Of a stretch of DNA of 64,000 bases, positions 33,040 to 41,329 are shown one piece after another. Below the pieces are notes generated by a model that saw only the letters and a list, made by a program, of their open reading frames with translations, was not told the origin of the DNA and did no database searches. A program made the translations under genes and the position numbers. The first letter of the stretch is position 1, and every line of letters begins with the position of its first letter. Source of the stretch: Streptococcus equinus (lineage in GTDB: Bacteria; Bacillota; Bacilli; Lactobacillales; Streptococcaceae); assembly GCF_900101445.1 (NCBI RefSeq), contig NZ_FNKE01000001.1, forward strand, positions 248,001 to 312,000, in the 5' to 3' direction.

Positions 33040-34092
33040 ATGTTTTTAGCCTGGAATGAAATGAAACACTCGAAGTTGCGCTATGGCTTAGTGATTGGAG
33101 TGATTTTCTTGATTGCTTACTTAGTCTTTTTCCTGACGGGATTAGCTAATGGCTTAGCCCAGACCAATCGCTCGGCGGTTGATTCTTGGAAAGCAGACCA
33201 TATAATCTTAAGCGAACAAGCTAATAAAAATCTACGTTTGTCACGTTTTTCTACAGCCTTAGCAGATGAAGTCAAGGCAGACCAAAGCGCTGAATTGACA
33301 CAAGCTTCAGCAAGCATGAAAGTTAAAGATAAGTCGAAGGTGAACGTCAATTTATTTGCTATCAAGTCAGATGAATTCTTACGCCCAAAGCTTAGTGATG
33401 GAAAGCTCTTCTCAAAAACTGGTCAAGTTGTCGCAGATAGTAGCTTGAAAAAAGCTTATCAGCTAGAGATCGGTGATGAGATTACTCTTGGAGATAGTGA
33501 TAAAAAGTTGACCATCACTGGGTTTACGGACAATGCTAGCTTTAATGTGCAACCTGTTTTGTATCTGAGCAAGGACACGCTGACAAGTTTTCTTGGTGAT
33601 AATAGTCAAGCTGCTACCATCAGTGCCCTTGTGGTTCGTGGCAAGGTTAATCAAGTTCCAAAAGGGCTTGAAAGCATGACCACAGCAAGCTTTATCGAAA
33701 ATCTCCCAGGTTATAAAGCGCAAAACCTGACCTTTTCTTTCATGATTGGCTTTTTAATCGTTATTGCAGCTATCGTGATTGGGATTTTTATTTACATTTT
33801 GACCCTTCAGAAGAAAGAAATATTTGGCGTTTTAAAAGCTCAAGGCATTTCTAACGGCTATCTGTCACGGATGGTTTTCGCACAGACCTTCATTCTGGCA
33901 CTCTTGGCAGTTGGGTTAGGGCTTTTGATGACAATGTCTAGCGCTTTAGTGTTGCCAACTAGTGTGCCTTTCCAGATTAATCCCCTTTTCTTTGCAGGCA
34001 TCAGCGTGCTGATGGTTCTTATCGCTGTATTTGGTGCCCTTTTCTCGGTGGTAAGTATTGTCAAAGTTGACCCCTTAAAAGCAATTGGTTAG
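33040..34092 (+). CDS. ABC transporter permease, HrtB/MacB-type
   Basis: A 350-residue permease with one N-terminal membrane segment (about 17-37), a large extracellular domain (about 40-230) and three C-terminal segments, the FtsX/MacB layout. Length, order and the segment VFFLTGLANGLAQ are as in HrtB, the heme-efflux permease of Gram-positive cocci; ending VDPLKAIG is typical. With the next gene it forms a mechanotransmission-type exporter. Heme as substrate is inference. A strong GGAGG precedes the ATG. A palindrome GTAAGCTTAC (33004-33013) lies in the promoter zone. Confidence 0.75.
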   Translation: MFLAWNEMKHSKLRYGLVIGVIFLIAYLVFFLTGLANGLAQTNRSAVDSWKADHIILSEQANKNLRLSRFSTALADEVKADQSAELTQASASMKVKDKSKVNVNLFAIKSDEFLRPKLSDGKLFSKTGQVVADSSLKKAYQLEIGDEITLGDSDKKLTITGFTDNASFNVQPVLYLSKDTLTSFLGDNSQAATISALVVRGKVNQVPKGLESMTTASFIENLPGYKAQNLTFSFMIGFLIVIAAIVIGIFIYILTLQKKEIFGVLKAQGISNGYLSRMVFAQTFILALLAVGLGLLMTMSSALVLPTSVPFQINPLFFAGISVLMVLIAVFGALFSVVSIVKVDPLKAIG

Positions 34093-34101
34093 GAGACCTT
34101 T

Positions 34102-34788
34102 ATGACAGCAATTGAATTAATCAACATTAAAAAATATTTCAAAGATGGTCCAGAGCAAATTGAAGCTCTGAAAGAGACAAATTTGACGATTAACAAAGGT
34201 GAATTTGTCGCAGTTATTGGACCGTCTGGTTCCGGAAAAAGTACTTTTTTGACCATTATCGGTGGACTGCAATCACCGTCACAAGGTGAAGTGAGATTAA
34301 ACGGCCAAGCTTTTAGCCAGAAAAAAGAAAAAGCGCGTGCTAAGATGCGTTTTGACCAAATTGGCTTTATCTTGCAAGCTTCCAACCTAGTGCCATTTTT
34401 AAAAATCAAAGATCAGCTGCGCTTGGTTGACAAGGTCGATAAGAAAAAGCAGCGCGAATCGATTGACAGCCTTTTTGACCAGCTGGGTATTGCCAATATC
34501 GCAAACAAATACCCCGAGGAAATTTCTGGCGGGCAAAGGCAACGAGTGGCCATTGCCAGAGCCTTGTACAATGACCCAACGATTATCTTGGCTGACGAAC
34601 CAACAGCGAGTTTAGACACCGAAAAAGCCATGGAAGTTGTCAAAATCTTAGCCGACGAAGCCAAAGAAAAGAATAAAGCAGTCTTAATGGTAACGCATGA
34701 CAGACGTTTGGTTGCTTATTGTGATCGACTGTTGGTCATGGAAGACGGCGTTTTGCGAGAAGAAGAGATTGCTGCTTATCAGCAGTAA
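34102..34788 (+). CDS. ABC transporter ATP-binding protein, HrtA/MacB-type
   Basis: A 228-residue ATPase with Walker A GPSGSGKST (about 39-47), signature ISGGQRQRVAIARAL (about 139), Walker B IILADEPTASLD (about 162) and H-loop THDRRL (about 196). The Q-loop segment IGFILQASNLVPFLK is like that of HrtA. It drives the preceding permease; the genes are 9 bp apart. Substrate is unproven, and no regulator gene accompanies the pair. Confidence 0.85.
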   Translation: MTAIELINIKKYFKDGPEQIEALKETNLTINKGEFVAVIGPSGSGKSTFLTIIGGLQSPSQGEVRLNGQAFSQKKEKARAKMRFDQIGFILQASNLVPFLKIKDQLRLVDKVDKKKQRESIDSLFDQLGIANIANKYPEEISGGQRQRVAIARALYNDPTIILADEPTASLDTEKAMEVVKILADEAKEKNKAVLMVTHDRRLVAYCDRLLVMEDGVLREEEIAAYQQ

Positions 34789-34868
34789 TGTGTCTTGAGA
34801 TGCGATGTGTGATATAATGAAGTCAAATCTTACCGATTTAAAAAAGGGTCGTTAGTAAAGGAGACGTC

Positions 34869-35198
34869 ATGATTACTTTTTTCTTACAAATGCGTCGGAC
34901 ATTGCGTGTCTTGTGGTCACTTTTTAAGGATGATGAAACCAGAGGAATTGCTGGCGTCACTGCCGTTTTATTGCTTAGTGGGACACTTTTTTATGCACAC
35001 GTAGAACATTTTACTTATTTGGATGCCCTTTACTTTTCCTTTACAACCTTAACAACGATTGGTTATGGTGATATTTACCCAGTGACGGCAGTCGGCAAAA
35101 TCTTCACCATGGCATACTCTGTCATTGGCCTTGGAATCATGGCAAGTTTTTTGGCTGTTGTGGTTAAGAAATTGGGTCAATTGGATAGAAGAAAGTGA
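34869..35198 (+). CDS. Two-TM potassium channel protein
   Basis: A 109-residue Ion_trans_2 protein: membrane helix 1 (about 28-48), pore helix and selectivity filter TTIGYGDIYP (about 61-70), membrane helix 2 (about 78-100). There is no RCK or ligand domain, so it is a minimal KcsA-like pore that would act as a tetramer. An extended -10 TGATATAAT (34810-34818) and GGAG before the ATG are seen. The HAD gene follows by 10 bp. Confidence 0.88.
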   Translation: MITFFLQMRRTLRVLWSLFKDDETRGIAGVTAVLLLSGTLFYAHVEHFTYLDALYFSFTTLTTIGYGDIYPVTAVGKIFTMAYSVIGLGIMASFLAVVVKKLGQLDRRK

Positions 35199-35208
35199 GA
35201 GAAGATCT

Positions 35209-35895
35209 GTGATTTATCGTGATTTATTGTTTGATTTGGACCATACTTTGCTTGATTTTAACGCGGCAGAAGATGTTGCTTTGACAGAGCTTTTGACAGA
35301 AGCGCGTGTGGGTGATGTTGAGACTTATAAAGAAGTTTATATTCCCATGAATCGTAAACTTTGGAATGATTTAAGCTTGAAAAAAATTACCAAAAAAGAA
35401 TTGGTTGACACCCGTTTTTCTCGTTTATTTGCCCATTTTGGTCATGAGGTTGATGGCCATGCCTTTGCTATGCGCTATCAAGATTTTCTTAGTCAACAAG
35501 GTCAGATTCTTCCAGGTGCAGATAAGCTTTTAGACCAGCTAAATCAAGAAGGTTACCGCATTTTTGGTGCAACAAATGGCATTACCAAGATTCAAACTGG
35601 TCGTATGGCCAATTCAGGAATTAAAGATTATTTTGAACACGTCTTTATCTCTGATGAAGTTGGTTTTCAAAAGCCAGATAAAGGTTTTTATGATGCGATT
35701 TCTGGAGCCATTTCACGATTTAATCATGACAAAGCTTTGATGATTGGTGATAATTTGCTGGCGGATATCCAAGGGGGTAATAATGCTGGTATCGATACCG
35801 TCTGGTACAACCCAGATAAAAAAGTTAACCACACCGCAGCTAACCCAACCTACACCGTCCACACCTACCAAGAATTGCTAAAATTATTACGATAA
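35209..35895 (+). CDS. HAD-superfamily hydrolase, YjjG type
   Basis: A 228-residue HAD phosphatase with a GTG start. Motif I LLFDLDHTLLDF (about 5-16), motif II near FGATNG (about 118), motif III Lys in FQKPDKGFYDA (about 151), motif IV MIGDNLLADIQGG (about 178). The pattern of YjjG (noncanonical pyrimidine 5'-nucleotidase) fits. I chose GTG 35209 because it starts exactly at the conserved VIYRDLLFDLD; an ATG upstream would add 28 residues encoded by the channel gene's end and is not expected. Confidence 0.85.
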   Translation: MIYRDLLFDLDHTLLDFNAAEDVALTELLTEARVGDVETYKEVYIPMNRKLWNDLSLKKITKKELVDTRFSRLFAHFGHEVDGHAFAMRYQDFLSQQGQILPGADKLLDQLNQEGYRIFGATNGITKIQTGRMANSGIKDYFEHVFISDEVGFQKPDKGFYDAISGAISRFNHDKALMIGDNLLADIQGGNNAGIDTVWYNPDKKVNHTAANPTYTVHTYQELLKLLR

Positions 35896-35900
35896 AAACA

Positions 35901-35931
35901 AAAAGCTAGAAGTTAAAACTTCTAGCTTTTT
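35901..35931. repeat. 30-bp palindrome, left copy; terminator of the HAD gene
   Basis: AAAAGCTAGAAGTT-AA-AACTTCTAGCTTTT, a perfect hairpin with 14-bp arms. An exact inverted copy (central AA becomes TT) lies at 41296-41325, so the two bracket the T-box/LanC-like module. Works as a terminator for the HAD gene. Confidence 0.9.
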
Positions 35932-35984
35932 ATGAATTTTTGAACTATAAAATTGATTTATGATTAGATATAAAAATAATAGAT

Positions 35985-36013
35985 TTTTCAAAAAGTTTTT
36001 ATAGGTCTATAAT
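35985..36013 (+). promoter_or_regulatory. Promoter of the T-box operon
   Basis: TTTTCA (35985-35990), 17-bp spacer, TATAAT (36008-36013). Transcription would begin about 36020, at the base of the T-box leader. Confidence 0.65.
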
Positions 36014-36019
36014 AGCATC

Positions 36020-36342
36020 ATCAATTAAATATACACACAGCGATAAAAAGATGAGTAAAACAAAAGGAATTGATAGAGAGCTGCTGTTTGGTGGAAAGTA
36101 GTAATGACTTTTGGTTGAAGATGGTCTTGTAGCTAGATGAATCAAGCTAAGGTGAAATTCATCCGGGAACTCCCGTTATAGAGGTTGAGTATTTTTTAGT
36201 AATTGAATATATAAGTCAAGGCTAAAAAGTACTTAAAGAGTGGAACAATCTAGTATTGTTCAATTAAGGTGGTACCGCGGAAAAGAGCACTTTCGTCCTT
36301 ATCTTGCTATTGAAGTAAGAGTGTGGCGAAGGTGCTTTTTTT
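36020..36342 (+). promoter_or_regulatory. T-box riboswitch leader with conditional terminator
   Basis: The T-box sequence AAGGTGGTACCGCG is at 36266-36279, an exact match to AANNTGGNACCGCG. Stem I elements precede it: GATGAGTA (about 36050), AGAGAG (about 36076), GGTGG (about 36090). CAAAAG (36061) pairs with CTTTTG (36108), placing the specifier loop at about 36114-36124 with the sequence GTTGAAGATGG. Read as GAA-GAT it suggests Asp; as GAAG-ATG, Met. The terminator is AGCACTTTCG (36286) with CGAAGGTGCT (36327-36336) plus T-run. Uncharged tRNA should favour transcription of the ABC transporter genes. The 471-nt region 35896-36366 is fully explained by these elements. Confidence 0.93.
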
Positions 36343-36366
36343 AAAATTACCACAAGGAGAAGTTTT

Positions 36367-37131
36367 ATGTTTTTCGATTATCATTATTTGTTTCATTTAT
36401 TTCCGCAAATCATAAAGGCATTTCCAATAACATTCTTTATTGTTAGTATTTCAACTATTATTGGATTAATTTTAGGATTGTTTTTAGCTGTCATAAGATT
36501 GGAAAAAATTCCTATATTGAATCAATTAGCGATTGTTTATACTTCCTTTATTCAAGGGACACCTGTTATTGTGCAATTATTTGTTGTTTATTACGGTGTA
36601 CCATATATTTTTTCAAAAATAGGAGTTGATACTTCAGAAATTAGCAAATTGACCTTTATGTATATTGCATACGGATTAAATACAACCGCTTATACAGGAG
36701 AGGTGATTAGAGCTAGTATTGCTAATGTACCGAGAGATCAATTTGATGCAGCCTATGCTTTAGGGATGACAAAGTATCAAACTTATCGTCGTTATATTAT
36801 TCCTCAGGCAACTGCTGAAATTCTTCCTAATATTGAATTATCAGTGATATCGCTATTACAGAATTCATCACTGGCAACCTATTTAGGGATTTACGATATT
36901 ATGGGGAAAGCGCAGTTAGTGGGTGCAAATACTACTCATCAAATTGAAGCTAATATCGATGCTGCAGTTATTTTTATTATTCTAAGTATTTTGATTCATT
37001 TAAGTTTTAAAACGTTATTTGAGCAAAAATCTGAAGTAACAGTTAATGATGAACTAGTCAGTGAAAGTACAGCAGTATTTACTTTATCAAGCAAGAATAT
37101 GATTAAAAAAGGAGAATTAAAATATGAGTAA
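36367..37131 (+). CDS. Amino-acid ABC transporter permease
   Basis: A 254-residue permease of the polar amino-acid uptake type (HisM/GlnP-like), with five or so membrane segments and the coupling loop RDQFDAAYALGMTKYQTYRRYIIPQA (the EAA-like motif, about 121-146). NTTAYTGEVIRASIANVP is typical of amino-acid permeases. It is first after the T-box and overlaps the binding-protein gene by 8 bp. Its C-terminal tail (about 215-254) is an extra hydrophilic stretch. Confidence 0.88.
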   Translation: MFFDYHYLFHLFPQIIKAFPITFFIVSISTIIGLILGLFLAVIRLEKIPILNQLAIVYTSFIQGTPVIVQLFVVYYGVPYIFSKIGVDTSEISKLTFMYIAYGLNTTAYTGEVIRASIANVPRDQFDAAYALGMTKYQTYRRYIIPQATAEILPNIELSVISLLQNSSLATYLGIYDIMGKAQLVGANTTHQIEANIDAAVIFIILSILIHLSFKTLFEQKSEVTVNDELVSESTAVFTLSSKNMIKKGELKYE

Positions 37132-37966
37132 AAAGAAAAATCAGTGGAATTTGAAAAAAACTTTAGCTAGTTTGGCAGTTTTAGCTTTTGTTGGTGGAGC
37201 TCTTTATTATGGATTATCTGGAACGGAAGCTAAAAGCGATGATAGTGGAAATAATCCAGATGCTAAAACAGTAATTGTTGGTACAGGGGCTAATTTTAGA
37301 CCATTTGTCTATCAGGATGGTGATGGCAAAGATACAGGATATGAAATTGCCTTAATTCAAGCAATTGATAAGAAGTTACCTGAGTATAAATTTAAAGTCG
37401 ATCATTACGAATTTTCAAACCTTTTCCCTGCGTTAAAGAATAAAAAAATAGATATTATTGCCAATCAAATTGAATCAAATGACGAACGTCGTTCTGAATA
37501 TGATTTCAGTGAGACTGGCTATACAAATTATGACCTTCATATCCAATCATTGACAGGGGGCTATGAATCACTTGATGATTTGAAAGGTAAAAAAGTTTAT
37601 GCTATTGCAGGTGGTAATGCACCGGCATTGCTAGAAGCTTATCTTGAGGAACATCCTGGAGCTTTTGAGATTGTTTATGGTAGTTGGTCAGACCAAGTCC
37701 TTTTACAGAATTTTAAAAATGGAACGGTAGATGCAACTCTTGCTACAAAATATACTGTTAATTTTACAAATAAGCAATTGGGTTCAGACTATAAAGTATC
37801 TAAGACTGCCATTAATGAGTCTTCTACTTATTATCTTTTCCGTAAAAACGATAAGGAAGAAGCGAAACTTAATAAGGCTGTCAGCCGAGTTTTAAAAGAA
37901 TTTAAGGAAGATGGTACCTTGAAGAATCTTTCTGAAGAGTATCTGGGTGGTGATTATACAAAATAG
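37124..37966 (+). CDS. Amino-acid ABC transporter substrate-binding protein
   Basis: A 280-residue SBP_bac_3 protein: GTGANFRPFVYQDGDGKDTGYEIAL, then the FSNLFPALKNKKIDIIANQ and ERRSEYDFSE segments typical of the family. The N-terminus has a basic stretch and a membrane segment (about 13-30) but no lipobox Cys, so it should be a membrane-anchored rather than a lipidated protein. Ligand: an amino acid, perhaps the one sensed by the T-box. Overlap with the first permease suggests coupling. Confidence 0.88.
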   Translation: MSKKKNQWNLKKTLASLAVLAFVGGALYYGLSGTEAKSDDSGNNPDAKTVIVGTGANFRPFVYQDGDGKDTGYEIALIQAIDKKLPEYKFKVDHYEFSNLFPALKNKKIDIIANQIESNDERRSEYDFSETGYTNYDLHIQSLTGGYESLDDLKGKKVYAIAGGNAPALLEAYLEEHPGAFEIVYGSWSDQVLLQNFKNGTVDATLATKYTVNFTNKQLGSDYKVSKTAINESSTYYLFRKNDKEEAKLNKAVSRVLKEFKEDGTLKNLSEEYLGGDYTK

Positions 37967-37982
37967 AGAGGGTGTGGATTTA

Positions 37983-38684
37983 ATGGATTATCAATTTATA
38001 TGGGAATGCATCAAAGTTGCTTTAAAATACACACCGATAACACTTTATTTAAGTTTAATGGCGTTTGTTTTCGGAGTAGTTTTTGGTTTACCGATTGCCC
38101 TAATTCGATTTTATAAGATTCCAATATGGTCACAAGTCTTTGAATGGCTAGTTAATTTGTCCAATAGCATACCGCTTTTGCTAACCTTAACAATTGTTTA
38201 TTTGTTAACAATTCCAGCAGTTCCTGCTTTTGGACATCTTTTTGCTCAAGATTGGAGCTTTAGTAATTTTCCAAGAGAATGGATTGCGATTTTTGTTTTA
38301 GGTTTATTTGCGATTAACTATGTGTCAGAAGCGATTCGAGCAAGTTTGCAATCTGTTCCTGTAAGTCAATGGGAGGCAGCGGCTTCTATTGGTCTCAATC
38401 AAAGGCAGACTCTGTTTAGGATTGTTTTGCCACAAGTATTTATGGCGAGTATTCCAGTTTTCGGAAATATTATCACAAACTTGATTAAAGGGTCAGCGTT
38501 GGTTTCAGCTGTTTCTGTAGTCGATTTGCTGAATGCCGTTTTAATTGCTAGTCAAATTAATTATAAATATCTAGAAGCTTATATAGCGGCGGCTATTGTT
38601 TATTGGGGTATATGCCTTTTGGTAACATTTATTTTTAATCAAGTTTCCAGATTATCATTTTACGGAGGAGTTTTACATGAATAG
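37983..38684 (+). CDS. Amino-acid ABC transporter permease
   Basis: A 233-residue second permease of the polar amino-acid type; EAA-type loop VSQWEAAASIGLNQRQTLFRIVLPQ (about 132-156) and NYVSEAIRASLQSVP. I start at ATG 37983 with AGAGGG upstream. The downstream ATPase that such an operon should carry is a ruin (next entry), although the gene end still carries GGAGG that would serve it. Confidence 0.87.
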   Translation: MDYQFIWECIKVALKYTPITLYLSLMAFVFGVVFGLPIALIRFYKIPIWSQVFEWLVNLSNSIPLLLTLTIVYLLTIPAVPAFGHLFAQDWSFSNFPREWIAIFVLGLFAINYVSEAIRASLQSVPVSQWEAAASIGLNQRQTLFRIVLPQVFMASIPVFGNIITNLIKGSALVSAVSVVDLLNAVLIASQINYKYLEAYIAAAIVYWGICLLVTFIFNQVSRLSFYGGVLHE

Positions 38685-38988
38685 AATGTATTTATCTCAA
38701 TGCTTATGGTCAGGAAAATGCTCAGGCTAGAAGTAATATGTTGTTTTTAAGATTAGAGAATTAGTTCATCTCTCAGAAGGTTTGGGGTGAATAAACTAAC
38801 TTTTGCTTTTGATTTAAAAAGAATTGTTATATTCTTTGGCACTAATTTAAGGTACCGTAAGGGAAAATAAGGATAAGACCATTGTCATTGTGACAAATGA
38901 AATACAATTCGCTTACGATATCTTAGATTATGTGGTATTTATGAAAAAAATTGATGTATTCAAATACTTTGGAATATATTCGATATGA
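38677..38988 (+). pseudogene. Remnant of the ABC transporter ATP-binding gene
   Basis: ATG 38677, with GGAGG before it and a 4-codon overlap into the permease gene, is where the ATPase should begin, but the frame stops after 17 codons. Pieces of an amino-acid ABC ATPase remain: AYGQENAQARSNMLFLRLEN (in another frame, from about 38700) and, near the end, DKTIVIVTNEIQFAYDILDYV, equivalent to the H-loop region TxVVVTHEMxFA with His changed to Asn. Walker A and the signature motif are gone. The transporter must use another ATPase or be inactive. This explains the 325-nt stretch without a gene. Confidence 0.75.
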
Positions 38989-39009
38989 TGTTAGAAAGAG
39001 GAATCAATT

Positions 39010-40344
39010 ATGACTGAAACACAGACTTTAATTAAACCAACCATTACAACTGAACAACTTTTACAAACGGTAGAAGGAGCTTATCAGTATATTCAATCTA
39101 AACGAGTTCAAACAGAACATGGTATTCGCTATTCTCTAGAAGGATCTGCAAATTCGAATCCGTATTTTGATGAGATTTCTCTGTATTCTGGGGCTTCAGG
39201 TATTATTCATTTTCTTCTTCATTTTTATGAAGTAACGGGAGATGAACAATATTTGCAAGATGCAGAAGATGCTTTCCCTTATATCAACTATAGATGGAAA
39301 GAAGCGCGTGAGTTGAGTTTGGCTTTCTCACCATGGGCGTTTACAACTGGCTATTCTGGTGTAGCTTTTGCTGTAGCTGAGCTGTATAAATTTACTCAAA
39401 AAGAAATCTATAAAAACTTTATTGAGGAAGTTGTTGAAAGCATTATAGAAGATGTTAAAGAGTCTGAAGATGGTGTTGGAGGTTTTTGGACAGGTTCATT
39501 TGGTATTTTAGCTGACTCAGGTATCTTATTAGAGTTATTGGCATTAGCACAGCAATTTAACCGAGAAGATTGGCGAGAGTTTACGGTGAATGTTGGTCGA
39601 GTTCTTTTGAATAAAGGGATAGATTATGAAGGAGGAGGACGTTATTTTGAAGGATCATCCTTTGGCGGTAAAATCATCCCAGGATTTCCAATTGGTGCAG
39701 CTGGTGTAGCTTATACTTTATTGAAACTCTATCAAGCTAGCTCAGATAAGGCATTTTTAGATGCTACAAATGGAGTTAAGGATTTTTACCATGCGATTTA
39801 TCATCATCAAGGTGATGTCATTACTGTTCCACATGATTTACCAAGTAAAGATCCAGTTTATTATCTTGGGTATTGTGGTGGTAATGCAGGACTTATTCGT
39901 TATTTGTATGAGGATTATAAAATAAGTGGTGATGAAGATGATGTGCTTGAAATTGAGCAGCTAGTTCAGTCTATTGTTGAATTAGGAGCACCCGAAGTTC
40001 ATTCAGAAGGTTATTGGCATACGGTCGCTTATTGTTGCGGAAGTGCTGGTCTACTTAATGCTTTCCTAAGTGTTTGGCAAGTGACTAGAAGTGATAAATA
40101 TCTCGATTATGCTGTTCGTACAGCTATCGAATTATTAAAGGACGGTGATTATGATGAAACAGAAGAAAAAATCAAATGGGAAGAAGCTTATACGAGATTG
40201 GAACCAGACAATATTTCCGCTCCAATCGGGTTTTACGAGGGAGCAGCTGGGGTGGCTTCAGTCTTACTTCAACTTTATTCTGTATTAATAGGAGATTTTA
40301 AGGTATCACGTATCGTTGATGATCCTTTTCCTTCGACTTACTGA
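39010..40344 (+). CDS. LanC-like protein
   Basis: A 444-residue alpha/alpha-toroid protein with the repeated G-x-x-G helix pairs of lanthionine-synthetase C-like proteins: TGYSGVAFAVAELY (about 118), TGSFGILADSGILLELL (about 163), PIGAAGVAYTLL (about 227), YCGGNAGLIRYL (Cys289), YCCGSAGLLNAFL (Cys342, Cys343) and EGAAGVASVLL (about 418). In LanC cyclases zinc is bound by Cys, Cys and His; here the third would be Cys. The catalytic His of GxxHG appears as Pro. No lantibiotic precursor or dehydratase is nearby, so it is a stand-alone enzyme, perhaps acting on small thiols. It is likely cotranscribed with the T-box operon. Confidence 0.75.
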   Translation: MTETQTLIKPTITTEQLLQTVEGAYQYIQSKRVQTEHGIRYSLEGSANSNPYFDEISLYSGASGIIHFLLHFYEVTGDEQYLQDAEDAFPYINYRWKEARELSLAFSPWAFTTGYSGVAFAVAELYKFTQKEIYKNFIEEVVESIIEDVKESEDGVGGFWTGSFGILADSGILLELLALAQQFNREDWREFTVNVGRVLLNKGIDYEGGGRYFEGSSFGGKIIPGFPIGAAGVAYTLLKLYQASSDKAFLDATNGVKDFYHAIYHHQGDVITVPHDLPSKDPVYYLGYCGGNAGLIRYLYEDYKISGDEDDVLEIEQLVQSIVELGAPEVHSEGYWHTVAYCCGSAGLLNAFLSVWQVTRSDKYLDYAVRTAIELLKDGDYDETEEKIKWEEAYTRLEPDNISAPIGFYEGAAGVASVLLQLYSVLIGDFKVSRIVDDPFPSTY

Positions 40345-40390
40345 TATTTAGTTAGGTGAAATAAGATAATAAATTGAAAGGAGCTCACGT

Positions 40391-41251
40391 ATGACTTATT
40401 TAGTAACAGGAGTAACAGGCGGACTAGGTGCAAGTATTTTAGAGCATTTATCAAAACAAGTATCTTTAAAAGAAATTTCGGTCTTGGTTCGGTCAGAGCA
40501 GAAAGGTGAATATTTTAAAGAAGCTGGTTATGATGTACGTATTGGAACTTATTCAGATAAGGATGAGTTGAAAAAGGCATTTGAAGGTATTGAAACTTTA
40601 ATTTTTGTTTCAGGTATTCCAGGACAAGATCTTTCTCGCGCTGAGCAGCATCAAAATGTGATTGGAGCAGCAAAAGCAGCAGGGGTTAAAAATATTCTTT
40701 ATACAAGTATTTCAAACGGTGAGCACTCGACAGCGGTTCTGGCACCAGATCACATTGTTACTGAAAAGTTAATTCAAGAATCCGGTTTGAATTATAAAAT
40801 TTTACGAAATAATTGGTATTTAGAAAATGAACTGAATAACTTGGAAGCAGCAGCTAATGGTCAAGATTTTATTTACGCTGCTGGCGATAGCAAAGTTGGT
40901 TGGGCACTTAGACGTGAATACGGAGAAGCTATAGCTAATGCGGCCGTACAACCTTTTACGGAAAATAAAATCTATGAATTATCTGGTAAGTTAATTAGCT
41001 ATGCAGAATTAATTAGAGATTTTAAAGTGGCAACTGGATCAGATTTTTCTAGTTATTCTATCTCAATCGCTGATTATAAAGCGGGACTTGAAAAAGCAGG
41101 ATTTCCTGAGGCTGCTGTTGCTATTGTGGCTGGTATTCAAAATGATATTTTACAGCATCAGCTTGAAGTGTCTCATAGTGATTTAGAAGAACTGCTTGGG
41201 CATCCTCAGGTACCGATTGTTGATGCATTTAAGGAGCTCATCCCCGCTTAA
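40391..41251 (+). CDS. NAD(P)-binding quinone oxidoreductase-like protein (QorB/NmrA)
   Basis: A 286-residue atypical short-chain dehydrogenase. The nucleotide motif TGVTGGLGASI (about 6-16) and the lack of a catalytic YxxxK where classical SDRs have it match the NmrA/QorB type (NAD(P)H:quinone reductase 2). The segment YTSISNGEHSTAVLAPDH is as in QorB. It reduces quinone-like compounds or senses NADPH. It follows the LanC-like gene by 46 bp and ends at the right-hand palindrome. Confidence 0.83.
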   Translation: MTYLVTGVTGGLGASILEHLSKQVSLKEISVLVRSEQKGEYFKEAGYDVRIGTYSDKDELKKAFEGIETLIFVSGIPGQDLSRAEQHQNVIGAAKAAGVKNILYTSISNGEHSTAVLAPDHIVTEKLIQESGLNYKILRNNWYLENELNNLEAAANGQDFIYAAGDSKVGWALRREYGEAIANAAVQPFTENKIYELSGKLISYAELIRDFKVATGSDFSSYSISIADYKAGLEKAGFPEAAVAIVAGIQNDILQHQLEVSHSDLEELLGHPQVPIVDAFKELIPA

Positions 41252-41295
41252 TAACGAAAATAGAACCAAACCTATTTACCTTAATTAACTACTAA

Positions 41296-41325
41296 AAAAG
41301 CTAGAAGTTTTAACTTCTAGCTTTT
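41296..41325. repeat. 30-bp palindrome, right copy; bidirectional terminator
   Basis: AAAAGCTAGAAGTT-TT-AACTTCTAGCTTTT. Exactly the reverse complement of the palindrome at 35901-35930. It ends the QorB-like gene and the convergent Crp/Fnr gene. Confidence 0.92.
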
Positions 41326-41329
41326 ATCT

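Noticed and set aside
38677-38730. 17-codon Cys-containing peptide before the LanC-like gene, as a possible lanthipeptide precursor
   Set aside because: It sits exactly where the ABC ATPase should start and is followed by fragments of that ATPase, so it is better read as the ruined gene's first codons; it also has no leader-core organisation.
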